From Acidimicrobiia bacterium (GTDB lineage: Bacteria > Actinomycetota > Acidimicrobiia > Spongiisociales > ZC4RG35): a stretch of DNA of 64,000 nucleotides. Of this stretch, positions 17,420 to 25,215 are shown piece after piece (within the stretch, counting starts at the first letter, position 1; each line of letters starts with the position of its first letter). A program made the position numbers and the translations under genes. Location: NCBI GenBank assembly GCA_026002975.1, contig BPGJ01000003.1, positions 1-64,000 on the forward strand. The letters are read 5' to 3'. The notes under the pieces are model-generated. The model was not told the DNA's origin and did no database searches. It was given only the letters and a program-made list of their open reading frames with translations.

Positions 17420-17429
17420 CAATCGTTTG
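17420..17429. promoter_or_regulatory. LacI-type operator CAATCGTTTG
   Basis: Exact CAANCGNTTG copy. On the minus strand its last three bases TTG form the -35 box TTGCCG of ACMSD-like amidohydrolase 1, so repressor and polymerase would compete. Confidence 0.75.
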
Positions 17430-17478
17430 CGAACAGTCGGCAGACCTGGATAGACAAAGCCGGCGAGGGAGCGGCCGG

Positions 17479-17488
17479 CAAACGATTG
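17479..17488. promoter_or_regulatory. LacI-type operator CAAACGATTG
   Basis: Exact CAANCGNTTG copy, 59 bp centre-to-centre from the site at 17420. Lies just upstream of the leaderless -10 box at 17495 for the cupin gene. Confidence 0.75.
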
Positions 17489-17494
17489 CCAAGG

Positions 17495-17500
17495 TATGAT
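17495..17500 (+). promoter_or_regulatory. Leaderless -10 box TATGAT for the cupin gene
   Basis: TATGAT, then 6 nt, then the ATG at 17507; no SD. The operator at 17479-17488 occupies the spacer region. Confidence 0.6.
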
Positions 17501-17506
17501 GGGATC

Positions 17507-17878
17507 ATGGCCGTGGTGGTCAAGGCATCCCAACTTCCCCGACTGCGCAGCACCCGGGACGGACGGGAGAGGATCGACCTGGTGACGTCCGAGCTGTTCG
17601 GGTTCGAGGACCTGAAAGCCGACTACATCCGCTATCGACCCGGCGACACCGCTGCGCCCCACTACCACGTAGGGGCCCGTCACATATGGTTCATCGCCGA
17701 AGGAAGGGGCATCTACCACCTGGACGGGGAGACCTTCGAGGTCGAGGAGGGAGACGTCGCCACCGCACCCGAAGGCGGGGTCCATTGGTTCGAGAACCCT
17801 TTCGACGCCCCGTTCGGGTTCTACGAATTGTGGGTGCCCGCTCCGACCGAGACGGTTTGGGTCACCGACGATCAGTGA
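17507..17878 (+). CDS. Small single-domain cupin
   Basis: 123-aa cupin. Metal motif region GDTAAPHYHVGARHIWFIAEG around residues 44-64, second motif APEGGVHWFENPFDAPFGF near the C-terminus with a His ligand. No larger fusion partner. ATG at 17507 chosen because the -10 box TATGAT sits 6 nt before it. Divergent from ACMSD-like amidohydrolase 1 with two operators in the shared gap. Function unknown; could be a small isomerase, lyase or binding protein for the same substrate. Confidence 0.78.
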   Translation: MAVVVKASQLPRLRSTRDGRERIDLVTSELFGFEDLKADYIRYRPGDTAAPHYHVGARHIWFIAEGRGIYHLDGETFEVEEGDVATAPEGGVHWFENPFDAPFGFYELWVPAPTETVWVTDDQ

Positions 17879-17890
17879 AGGTGGGCGCCC

Positions 17891-17910
17891 GAGGCGTGAG
17901 GTCACGCCTC
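17891..17910. terminator. Bidirectional terminator hairpin
   Basis: Perfect 9-bp inverted repeat GAGGCGTGA/TCACGCCTC with a 2-nt GG centre, between the convergent cupin (plus) and M24 protein 2 (minus) genes. Confidence 0.65.
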
Positions 17911-17913
17911 CGA

Positions 17914-19043
17914 TCAGCCCACGATCCAGGGCCCGGGTGGGGCCTGCTGTAGCTCCTCCACGCCGTCGTCGGTCACCAGGACCAGCCCGCCGGTCTGCAC
18001 GCCGGCCCGTTCGTCGGGGGTGATGACGTTCGGTTGGACCACCAGGGTCATACCGGAGGCCAGGCGCAGATCGGGCGGCGGAGTGTGGGACGTGTGTCGC
18101 GTACGGAGGACCGGAGGCAGGTAGCCGCCCCCGTATCCGTGGATCAAGTCGTCGTAGATGCTGAAGCCTGCATCTTCGATCAGGTCGGCGGCAGCGATCA
18201 AGTCGTCACAGGAGGCGCCGGGCCGGATCCGATCCAGGACGGCCCGGTAGGCGGCGGAGGCCACTTCGTGTAGTTCCGAGTACAGGGGGGTGGGCGGAGA
18301 CGACACGAACATGGTCCTCAACACCTGACCGGCGTAGCCCCACCAGGATGCGCTGATCTCGGTGAAGACCACGTCGCCGGCGCGGACCCGTCGGGTGGAG
18401 GGCCACTGCGCGGGGACGCAACAGTCGGGATCCTCCATGGAGGTGACTCCGAAATAGTGAATGTGGTTGGTGCCCCCGTCGGCCAGATAGGCTGCCTCCA
18501 CGATCGCGCCCATCTGACGCTCGTCGATCCCCGGTCGGAGACCGTCCCTGAGGGCGACGACTGCCCGGTCGGACAGTTCGGCACCTCTCCTCATCCAGGC
18601 GATCTCCTCGCCGCTCTTGACCAGTCGGAGGTTCAGGTACCCACGGTCCAGGGAACGGATTTCGGCGATCTCCCGAATGGCGTCGGCCAGAGCCCAACCC
18701 ACGGGACCGATGACTCCGACCCGTTTCCATCCCCGCCGCCGGATCCCGTCGACCACGGACCCGATGGTGGAGGGTCCCCCCCAGGAGACCGATACACCGG
18801 TCGCCATCCTCCGTGCGTTGGGAACGTGGTTGAAGTACTGCACCAGCATCTCACCCTCGCCGTGGGGGTCCCACAGCACCGCGGCTTCCCTCGTGACCGG
18901 CCAACCCGTGATCCAGGTGACCGCGCCGCCGGAACGGTCCGCCCCGTAGAGCAGGAGGCCGTCGGCCGACTCCTCCGAGGCGAGCCCTCCAACAGTCGTC
19001 TCCGTCGCTGCATCTCGGCTTCGCTGAACCTGGGAACGGTCAT
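17914..19043 (-). CDS. M24-fold protein 2, all metal ligands replaced, single frameshift
   Basis: M24/creatinase-superfamily protein of ~376 aa. The natural start MTVPRFSEAEMQRRRR at 19043 overlaps the MFS stop (ATGA) and is joined to the body by one frameshift in a C3 run (18985-18987; four C restores the frame). The five metal positions all differ: D to E in FTEISASWW, D to Q in YAGQVLRTMF, E to Q in VVQPNV, and E to Q in AGVQTGGLVLV; the His (LIHGYGGGY) remains. It is therefore unlikely to be a metallopeptidase; creatinase is a known metal-free precedent in the fold. Transcribed with the MFS transporter upstream. Confidence 0.78.
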
Positions 19044-20287
19044 CGATCCTCCAAGCGATAGTCGGCGAACTCGGGAACCAGCCGTGCGATGGCCACCGCA
19101 CCGAGGACACACGCCAGTCCTCCGGAGACGACCGAGAAGCGAACCGACGTGAGCGAGGCGACCACCCCCGCTTCCAGGTCCCCCAACCTGGGTCCCCCCG
19201 CCACCACCGCGGTGTGGATCGCCGATAACCGCCCCCGGAGGGCGTCGGGAACCGCCAGCTGGAGGATCGAGTTCCGGAAAACTGCGGAGATGACGTCGGC
19301 GCCTCCCGCCACCGCCAGGAGGGCCAAGGCGAGCTCGACCTGGGAGACCAAGCCGAAGGTGGCGATGGCGAGCCCCCATACCACCACCGCCACGATCACC
19401 GCCCGCCCCTGCCTGACCACACGACCCACCCACCCCGAAGTCAGAGCGGCGAGGAGAGCCCCCGCGCCGGGCGCCGCGTAGAGCAACCCCACGGTTGCGG
19501 CCGACCCTCCGAGCTGCTGGATCCCGATCGCGGGGAAGAGGGCCTGGGGCATACCGAACACCATCGCGTTCAGGTCGATCAGGAAGTTGGCCTGCAACAG
19601 GCGGCGCGAGCGGAGGAACCTGAATCCCTCGAGGATCGAAGCCAGCCCGAACCTCGTGCCTCCCCCTTCCGGCTTCAAGCTGGGGACCCGGGACATCAGA
19701 CCGCCACACAGCAGGAAGGCACCGGCTTCTATCCAGTAAGTGGCTTCCAATCCCAGGGTGGCGATCGACAGGCCTGCCAGGGCCGGTCCAACGGCCTTGG
19801 CCACGTTGATCAACGTCTGGTTGAGGGCCAGGGCACGGGTGAGCAAGGACCTGCCGACCAGGGCGGGGAGGGCGGCCGACCTGGTGGGGTTGTCCACCGC
19901 CGAAACCGCCGCGTTCAGTCCGCTGAACAGGTAGATCGGCCACAGCTTGGGCTGATCCAGGGAGGCGTTCCATGCGAGACCGGCGGCAGTGGCCGCGGTG
20001 AGGATCTGGCTCACGGCGAGCAGGCGCCTCCGGTCGACCGCATCGGCGATGGCCCCGGTCACCGCCGACGCCAACAACAGGGGGACGAACTGGGCCATGC
20101 CGATCATCCCCACCAGCAGGGTCGAGCCGGTGATCTGATAGACCTGGAAGGGGACCGCCACGACGGTGAGCTGACGGGCCAGGAAGGCGAGGCCCAGCCC
20201 GGAGAACAGCCAGCGGTAGCCGGGCGACGCCCTCAGGGGGGTGAGATCGATCAACAGGTCCCGCCCTCGCGGGCGTCCCCGGTTCAC
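19040..20287 (-). CDS. MFS transporter (EntS/exporter-like)
   Basis: About 415 aa with some twelve hydrophobic segments. Begins LTPLRASPGYRWLFSGLGLAF, has the motif-A-like loop GAIADAVDRRRLL between helices 2 and 3 and the helix-4/5 region AVDNPTRSAALPALVGR seen in MFS_3/enterobactin-exporter-like proteins. Start chosen at GTG 20287 (VNRGRPRGRDLL); a longer reading to 20425 would run into the operator and is less likely. The stop overlaps the M24 protein 2 start (ATGA), so the two are one unit. Probable export or exchange of a small molecule; direction not provable. Confidence 0.82.
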   Translation of the reverse strand: MNRGRPRGRDLLIDLTPLRASPGYRWLFSGLGLAFLARQLTVVAVPFQVYQITGSTLLVGMIGMAQFVPLLLASAVTGAIADAVDRRRLLAVSQILTAATAAGLAWNASLDQPKLWPIYLFSGLNAAVSAVDNPTRSAALPALVGRSLLTRALALNQTLINVAKAVGPALAGLSIATLGLEATYWIEAGAFLLCGGLMSRVPSLKPEGGGTRFGLASILEGFRFLRSRRLLQANFLIDLNAMVFGMPQALFPAIGIQQLGGSAATVGLLYAAPGAGALLAALTSGWVGRVVRQGRAVIVAVVVWGLAIATFGLVSQVELALALLAVAGGADVISAVFRNSILQLAVPDALRGRLSAIHTAVVAGGPRLGDLEAGVVASLTSVRFSVVSGGLACVLGAVAIARLVPEFADYRLEDR

Positions 20288-20424
20288 AGGATGCAGGCGG
20301 CCTCGTGGTCGGGGCCTCTCACGGTGAGAGTCACCTCTCGATCGGTTCGAACTTGAGCCAGACCCGTCTTCCGGTGGCTCGACGCTCGGTCGTCCCCCTC
20401 TCGCACCGGTGTCGCGAGCCTCCA

Positions 20425-20434
20425 CAAACGATTG
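20425..20434. promoter_or_regulatory. LacI-type operator CAAACGATTG
   Basis: Exact CAANCGNTTG copy in the divergent gap between the MFS exporter (minus) and the FAD oxidoreductase (plus), 68 bp centre-to-centre from the site at 20493. Confidence 0.72.
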
Positions 20435-20492
20435 GCGAGGTCGACACTGCCACGACCCGATCCTCGCCTGTCAAGCGGTTACCGTGGTCCTA

Positions 20493-20502
20493 CAATCGAT
20501 TG
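20493..20502. promoter_or_regulatory. LacI-type operator CAATCGATTG overlapping a -10 box
   Basis: Exact, fully palindromic CAANCGNTTG copy. It overlaps TACAAT (20491-20496), which has CTGTCA 17 nt upstream (20468-20473), so it should block the FAD oxidoreductase promoter. A variant half site CAAGCGGTTA begins at 20472. Confidence 0.75.
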
Positions 20503-20535
20503 GTAACTGCACGTGTCGGATGGGAGGAGGTCGCC

Positions 20536-22098
20536 TTGGGCTGGGACGTCGTAGTCTGCGGGGCTGGCCACAACGGGTTGACGACGGCCGCCTATTTGGC
20601 CAAGGCCGGTTTCGGTGTGCTGGTTCTCGACGCCCGGAGCGTCCCGGGTGGCGACACTGCCAGCGAGGAGCTCACCCTTCCCGGGTTCCTCCACGATTCG
20701 TGCTCCACCGCCCACAACGTGATCCAGGCCAACCCGCTGATCCGTGACGACGAGCTCGGACTGCGGCGCGACTACGGACTCGAGTACATCGAACCCGATC
20801 CCGTGGTCAGGATGCCCTTCCCCGACGGCGAGGTTTTGACCATGTGGCGGGACGTCGACGCCACCTGTGACGAGATCGCTCGCTTCTCGCCCGCCGACGC
20901 CCTCGAGTATCGCCGCATGATGGACGAGTACGACCGGATCAAGGGCGTGTTCTCGTCCTTCGACCACACCCCGATCGGCTGGGGACCGTCCCTGGACGAG
21001 CTTCTCGCCGGGCATCCCGACGGTGCCCGATGGATGAAGATCCGCCGGATGAGCGCGGCCGACGTGATCCGGGGTCGGGTCTCCCACCCCCATGTGGTCA
21101 CCTTCCTGTTGTGGATGTCGTTCATGACCATGCAGCCGCCCCAGCGGCTGGGAACCGGCCGGCTTGCCTATTCGCTCGCCTACGGACGGCAGACCAGGTC
21201 CTGGATCATCCCGCGGGGTGGTTCCGCAGCCCTGCCCCAAGCCCTGGTGCGGCTGATCGAGGACCACGGCGGCGAGGTTCGGACGGGGGTCCGGGTAGGG
21301 AAGCTGGTGCTCGAGGGAGGCCGTTGCGTGGGCGTGGAGGCCGAATCCGGGGAGGTCTACCGAGCGAGGAGGGCGGTGGTCTCGTCGATCCACCTCAAGC
21401 ATCTGATCGACATGGCGCCCTCGGAGATGTGGGACGAGGCGTTCCGGTTCGGGGTGGACACGTGGCGCCCGGGCGTGTCGATGTTCGTGGCCCACTACGC
21501 CACCACCCAACCGCCGCTCGTCGGGAGTGGTCCCCCTTCCGTGGCGATCGGGGTAGGAGTCGACCCCGATCGGATGTTGAGGGTGGGCGAGGCCTTCGAT
21601 CGGGGTCGGGTCGATCTCGACGACCCACCCCTCCTCGTCCTTACCCCGACGGTGGCCGACCCGTCCCGCGCTCCGGAGGGGCGCCACACGCTGAAGGTGG
21701 TGGGGTTCCAACCCTACGAGATCGATGATCCGGGCCGCTGGGACTCCATTCGGGACGAGGTGGCCGAAGCCAACCTGGCCCACCTGCGTCGCTACGCCCC
21801 CAACCTGACCGATGACGTCATCCTCGCGTCGGCGGTGAAGAGCCCCGTCGACCTCGAGCGTATGAACCCGCACAACTGGCATGGGTCCTGCCACGGCGGA
21901 GACCAGGGCATCTTCCAGGCGGCGGAGCTCCGACCAGCCCCGGGTTGGTCCGATCATCGTCTTCCCATCCCGGGGCTCTACCAGACGGGGTCCACCACCC
22001 ATCCGGGAGGGTCGGTCTCGGGGGGTCCGGGTCGGAACGCGGCCAGGGTGCTGCTCGCCGACCTGGGTACGAGCTTGGAGGCGGTGATCTCCGCCTAG
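20536..22098 (+). CDS. Phytoene-dehydrogenase-like FAD oxidoreductase
   Basis: 520-aa FAD-dependent oxidoreductase of the CrtI/CrtO/amine-oxidase type. Dinucleotide motif VVVCGAGHNGLTTAAYLA at residues 5-22, then GVLVLDARSVPGGDTASEE. C-terminal FAD signature GLYQTGSTTHPGGSVSGGPGR. TTG start with a strong SD (GGAGGAGG, 20523-20530); no other in-frame start lies after the promoter. Despite the CrtI-like fold there is no carotenoid gene nearby, so a desaturase/oxidase acting on the catabolic substrate is more likely than pigment synthesis. It ends 4 nt into the convergent rhodanese. Confidence 0.82.
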   Translation: MGWDVVVCGAGHNGLTTAAYLAKAGFGVLVLDARSVPGGDTASEELTLPGFLHDSCSTAHNVIQANPLIRDDELGLRRDYGLEYIEPDPVVRMPFPDGEVLTMWRDVDATCDEIARFSPADALEYRRMMDEYDRIKGVFSSFDHTPIGWGPSLDELLAGHPDGARWMKIRRMSAADVIRGRVSHPHVVTFLLWMSFMTMQPPQRLGTGRLAYSLAYGRQTRSWIIPRGGSAALPQALVRLIEDHGGEVRTGVRVGKLVLEGGRCVGVEAESGEVYRARRAVVSSIHLKHLIDMAPSEMWDEAFRFGVDTWRPGVSMFVAHYATTQPPLVGSGPPSVAIGVGVDPDRMLRVGEAFDRGRVDLDDPPLLVLTPTVADPSRAPEGRHTLKVVGFQPYEIDDPGRWDSIRDEVAEANLAHLRRYAPNLTDDVILASAVKSPVDLERMNPHNWHGSCHGGDQGIFQAAELRPAPGWSDHRLPIPGLYQTGSTTHPGGSVSGGPGRNAARVLLADLGTSLEAVISA

Positions 22099-22946
22099 GG
22101 ATCCTCGCCTGCAACGATCGGCATACCCACCATCGATCCCCATTCGGTCCAGGACCCGTCGTAGACCCTGACGTTGGGACGGCCGAGCAGCCGGGTCAGC
22201 ACGAACCAGCCGAGTGACGCCCGATGACTCAGCCGGCAGTAGGTGACCACCTCCCGGTCGTCGAGTGCCAAGCCGTCGAATTCGGCGGCCAGCTGGTCGG
22301 TCGGTTTGAAGCGTCCGTCTTCGGTGAGTAGCCGGTCGTAGGGGAGGTGGCGGGCCCCCGGGATGTGCCCCGCTCGTTCGGCGCCGTGGTCGAACTCGAG
22401 GGTGGCGGGAGACACCCGGAGTCCCAGGTATTCCTCCCTCGACCGGAGGTCCAGGAGCACCCTGGTGGGTGATCCCAGTCCGGCGAGAACCTCGTCACGG
22501 CCGATACGACACTCGACGCTGGACACTCCGGGACGGGGAGGGTCGGCCGGTGTGACGTCCGGAACCCGATCGGTGATGGGTCGCCTCTCCCGGATCCACA
22601 GGTCCCGGCCTCCGTCGAGGACCAGCGCCAGATGTTCGAATCCGGTCATGGTCATCACCCAGTAGGCGTAGGTGGCGAACTGGATCGGGTCTCCGACCAG
22701 CACCAGGGTGGTGTCGTCACCCACTCCCAGCCTCCCGAGTCGAGCAGCCATCTCCTCAGGGGTGGGGAAGTCGCGGACCAGCTCCTTCCAGCACAGGTCC
22801 TTCCAGTACACGAACCGCGCTCCGGGTATGTGGCCCACCGAATACTCGGCGCTCGATGCCTTCTGAGAAGAGACTTCGGCTATGACCAGTCGGGGATCGT
22901 CGAGATGGGCTTCCAGCCAGTCACCGTCGACCAGCGGCCTCCTCAT
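22095..22946 (-). CDS. Two-domain sulfurtransferase (thiosulfate/3-mercaptopyruvate type)
   Basis: 283 aa, two rhodanese domains as in actinobacterial SseA-like proteins. N-terminal domain inactive-like (YSVGHIPGARFVYWKD), C-terminal domain with LLDLRSREEYLG, RAGHIPGARHLPYD and the catalytic Cys C237 in VVTYCRLSHRAS. The loop CRLSHR differs from both the classic CRKGVT and CGSGVT loops, so donor preference is unclear. ATG at 22946 overlaps the OsmC stop by 4 nt. Co-directional with OsmC-like, threonine-synthase-like and the Sec AhpD-like genes, suggesting a sulfur/selenium or thiol-redox unit. Confidence 0.87.
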   Translation of the reverse strand: MRRPLVDGDWLEAHLDDPRLVIAEVSSQKASSAEYSVGHIPGARFVYWKDLCWKELVRDFPTPEEMAARLGRLGVGDDTTLVLVGDPIQFATYAYWVMTMTGFEHLALVLDGGRDLWIRERRPITDRVPDVTPADPPRPGVSSVECRIGRDEVLAGLGSPTRVLLDLRSREEYLGLRVSPATLEFDHGAERAGHIPGARHLPYDRLLTEDGRFKPTDQLAAEFDGLALDDREVVTYCRLSHRASLGWFVLTRLLGRPNVRVYDGSWTEWGSMVGMPIVAGEDP

Positions 22947-23413
22947 CCTCGGTATACCTCCAGATCGATCACGGGACGCGACGTCAGGGTGTTGTGGATC
23001 TTGCATCTGGCTGCCACCCTCCCGAGGGTCTCCACGGTCCGGTCGTCGAGTTCCCCGTCGATCGTCATCCGTACATCGATGGTTCCGACCCGCTTCGGTG
23101 CGTCCAGTGGCGTGTCTTCGAGGTCCACCGTGACCCTGCCCACCTCGATTCCCTGGTTGTCACAGAAGGTGAGCAGGGTGCCGACCATACAGGCACCTAG
23201 GGCACCGAGGAGCAACTCGGTGGGGCGAAAACCGTCTCCGGGTCCACCCTGGTCGGGCGTCTGATCGACGATCAGCTCCAGGCCCCGGGCCGTCACCCGA
23301 AGGCGACGCCCCTCCGACTCGTTCCACCTGAACTCGCATCCCGGTCCTCCTATCGGTACTTCAGGCCGGTCCCCGTGTTGAACACCACCACCCGGTCGTC
23401 GGGACCGATCCAC
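22943..23413 (-). CDS. OsmC-family thiol protein 1 (start uncertain)
   Basis: OsmC/Ohr-fold protein, core ~140 aa. Redox Cys pair visible: GALGACMVGTLLTFCD and AARCKIHNTL. The family converts organic hydroperoxides with thiols, but several OsmC-like members are uncharacterised. The start is not resolved: the listed ATG overlaps the threonine-synthase-like gene by 64 nt; an out-of-frame ATG with an SD (ATAGGAGGACCGGGATGCG) lies just after that stop and would fit if one more frameshift occurs near 23300. Stop overlaps the rhodanese start. Confidence 0.7.
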   Translation of the reverse strand: MDRSRRPGGGVQHGDRPEVPIGGPGCEFRWNESEGRRLRVTARGLELIVDQTPDQGGPGDGFRPTELLLGALGACMVGTLLTFCDNQGIEVGRVTVDLEDTPLDAPKRVGTIDVRMTIDGELDDRTVETLGRVAARCKIHNTLTSRPVIDLEVYRG

Positions 23414-24474
23414 CCCGAATCACGGAGACGCTCGAAGGCCGCCCAGGCGGCTCCCCCCTCGGGACACACGTCGATACCCGACGACGCCGACAGCCGATGG
23501 GCGGCTTCCCACAAGGCGTCCTCCGGGACCGCCACCGCGGTTCCCCCGGTCTCTCGGATCGCTCGAAGACACAGGAAGCCCCCGATCGGTCCGGGCACCC
23601 GCAGACCGTAGGCCGCGGTGTGAGGATCCTTCCAGGGAACGGTCGTCTCGGATCCACTCTCGAAGGCGGCTACCACCGGGGCGCAACCCTCGGCCTGGAC
23701 GCTGACCAGGCGGGGCCGTCGTCCGTCGATCCACCCCATGGTCTCCATCTCGTTCCATGCTTTCCACATGCCCACCAGGCCGGTGCCTCCACCTGTGGGG
23801 TAGATCACGACGTTGGGGAGGATCCCTCCGAACTGCTCGAAGAGCTCGTACCCCATGGTCTTCTTGCCTTCCACCCTGAAGGGCTCCTTCAGGGTGGAGA
23901 CGTCGAAGTCGTCTTCGTCCCTGTGCTCGGCCAGCCACCTTCCGGCGTCCGAGATGGTTCCCTCGACCAGCACCACCTCGGCGCCGTAGTTGCGGCACTC
24001 TTCCACGAAGGGTCGGGGAGTGTCCTGGGGCATGGCCACCCTCACCGGGATGCCCGCCCGTGCCCCGTAGGCGGCGAGTGCCCCTGCGGCGTTCCCCGCC
24101 GACGGAGCCACCAGACGTCGAGCGCCCAACAAGCGGGCCGCCGACACCGCCATCGTCATTCCCCGAGCCTTGAAAGACCCGGTCGGGTTGCGCGACTCGT
24201 CCTTGATCCACACCCGATCGCCGACCTGGAGCAGCGGGGTCCATCCTTCGGTCAGGCTCACTGCCTCCGAACGGGGAACCGGCAGGACGGCGGCATATCG
24301 CCAGAGCGAGGATTCGTCGGACACCACGGCCGAGAGCGGCGCCCGGGGAAGATCGAGCTCGACCTCGAGAGGCAGCCCACAGGCCGTGCACAGGGTGTTG
24401 AGTACGGTCGGATCGTGGGCGGCTCCGCAGGCGAAGCAGGCGATGCGCCTCACATTGGAAGACAGGCGCCCCAC
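23350..24474 (-). CDS. Threonine-synthase-like PLP enzyme
   Basis: 374-aa fold-type II PLP enzyme of the threonine synthase/dehydratase family. N-terminal zinc-ribbon-like pairs CFACG and CTACG (residues 13-17 and 29-33), PLP lysine K102 in NPTGSFKARG, phosphate loop PTGGGTGLVGMWKAW and SAGNAAGALAAYG. Threonine synthases of this length with a zinc ribbon are known, but a role in elimination of another beta-substituted amino acid is possible given the sulfur-type neighbours. GTG start at 24474 (second GTG at 24453); starts 15 nt after the Sec AhpD-like gene ends. Confidence 0.85.
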   Translation of the reverse strand: MGRLSSNVRRIACFACGAAHDPTVLNTLCTACGLPLEVELDLPRAPLSAVVSDESSLWRYAAVLPVPRSEAVSLTEGWTPLLQVGDRVWIKDESRNPTGSFKARGMTMAVSAARLLGARRLVAPSAGNAAGALAAYGARAGIPVRVAMPQDTPRPFVEECRNYGAEVVLVEGTISDAGRWLAEHRDEDDFDVSTLKEPFRVEGKKTMGYELFEQFGGILPNVVIYPTGGGTGLVGMWKAWNEMETMGWIDGRRPRLVSVQAEGCAPVVAAFESGSETTVPWKDPHTAAYGLRVPGPIGGFLCLRAIRETGGTAVAVPEDALWEAAHRLSASSGIDVCPEGGAAWAAFERLRDSGWIGPDDRVVVFNTGTGLKYR

Positions 24475-24488
24475 GTCTCAAACCCGCA

Positions 24489-25070
24489 TCAATCGGCCGA
24501 GGCCGACGAGGAGAGCCCGATGTCGGTGTCGCCCAGCACCTCCCTGTGTCCGATGCCCAAGGTCTTGATCCACCGCTGTTGACCGCTCGTCAGGGCCACG
24601 AAGAACCCGAGTTCCACCAGCTCGGGTGTCGTGAACCAGCGACCTAGCTCCTCCCACAGTGCGTCGTCCGCCAGCGACGCTTCCCATAGGATGGCCGAGG
24701 TGTAACGAAGTGCCGCCTTCTCCCGTGCCGAGAACCGATCCGACTCCTCGAAACGCAGCAGCTCGTCGTATACCTCTTCGGTGAGGCCCATCCGTCCAGC
24801 CTGGACGGAACGTTGAACCCCTCAGTAGTCGCACTCGATCGACTTCGATACGTAGACCCGGCACAGTTCCTTGATCGAGTGGTCGAGGACCCCGCCTATG
24901 AAGCTGGCCTCCCACATGTCGGTGAACGAGTGGAGCACCGCCGGTACGTGGGCCCGGATCGCCTGACTCTCGGGGCGTGGCGTTCCCCGGCGTCTCGCCC
25001 TCTCGAGGATCTCCCTGTCCTCCGGCGATAGGTCCTCCAGGTCCGGATACGGGATGTTGGGCATGGCCAT
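24489..25070 (-). CDS. Selenocysteine-containing AhpD-like (carboxymuconolactone decarboxylase family) protein
   Basis: 193 aa when the in-frame UGA at 24824-24822 is read as selenocysteine (Sec83). The two halves are in one frame: before it VSKSIECDY, after it GVQRSVQAGR, aligning exactly with TKTVQCGYC-AAQRSS of the paralogue at 33163, so Sec replaces the second Cys of CxxC (motif CDYU). An 8-bp hairpin with loop GGC follows 12 nt after the UGA. Paralogues at 31405 and 33163 keep CGYC. CxxC members of this family are peroxidases or disulfide reductants; Sec would raise reactivity. Promoter TTGCTG-18-TAGAAT, 5 nt to the ATG. A standard caller would give an 82-aa fragment plus a second ORF. 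Alternative: a nonsense change or base error, less likely given the hairpin. Confidence 0.85.
24791..24809 (-). promoter_or_regulatory. Bacterial SECIS-like hairpin in the AhpD-like gene
   Basis: TCCGTCCA / TGGACGGA, 8 perfect base pairs with a 3-nt loop GGC on the coding strand. It begins 13 nt after the UGA; loop at +21 to +23. The Cys paralogues have only weak 4-bp pairings at the same place. Confidence 0.8.
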
Positions 25071-25075
25071 TCGTG

Positions 25076-25081
25076 ATTCTA
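25076..25081 (-). promoter_or_regulatory. Leaderless promoter of the Sec AhpD-like gene
   Basis: TAGAAT on the minus strand, 5 nt from the ATG at 25070, with -35 TTGCTG (25105-25100) at an 18-nt spacing. The -35 TTG is the end of the variant operator 25103-25112. Confidence 0.65.
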
Positions 25082-25102
25082 GACGTCGAGTCCCGAAGCC
25101 AG

Positions 25103-25112
25103 CAATCGTTCT
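25103..25112. promoter_or_regulatory. Variant LacI-type operator CAATCGTTCT
   Basis: Two mismatches to CAANCGNTTG, but in exactly the same -35-overlapping position as the operators of the two Cys CMD-family genes, so probably functional. Confidence 0.5.
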
Positions 25113-25159
25113 CCCGTCGGACGGTACGACACCAGGTCATAGCCTGGCAGCAATGGCAC

Positions 25160-25169
25160 AATCGTTTGT
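25160..25169. promoter_or_regulatory. LacI-type operator CAATCGTTTG
   Basis: Exact CAANCGNTTG copy, 57 bp centre-to-centre from the variant site at 25103, in the divergent gap between the Sec AhpD-like gene and the D-2-hydroxyacid dehydrogenase operon. Confidence 0.73.
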
Positions 25170-25203
25170 AGCTTTGATGGTCCCGGGGTAGAACGAGACC
25201 GGT

Positions 25204-25209
25204 TAGAGT
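25204..25209 (+). promoter_or_regulatory. Leaderless -10 box TAGAGT for the D-2-hydroxyacid dehydrogenase operon
   Basis: TAGAGT followed by 6 nt and the GTG at 25216, without SD. Confidence 0.5.
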
Positions 25210-25215
25210 CGCCAT

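Noticed and set aside
19052-19061. CAAGCGATAG near the MFS/M24-2 junction
   Set aside because: Mismatch at a key base and inside the overlapping coding ends of an operon; no promoter there.
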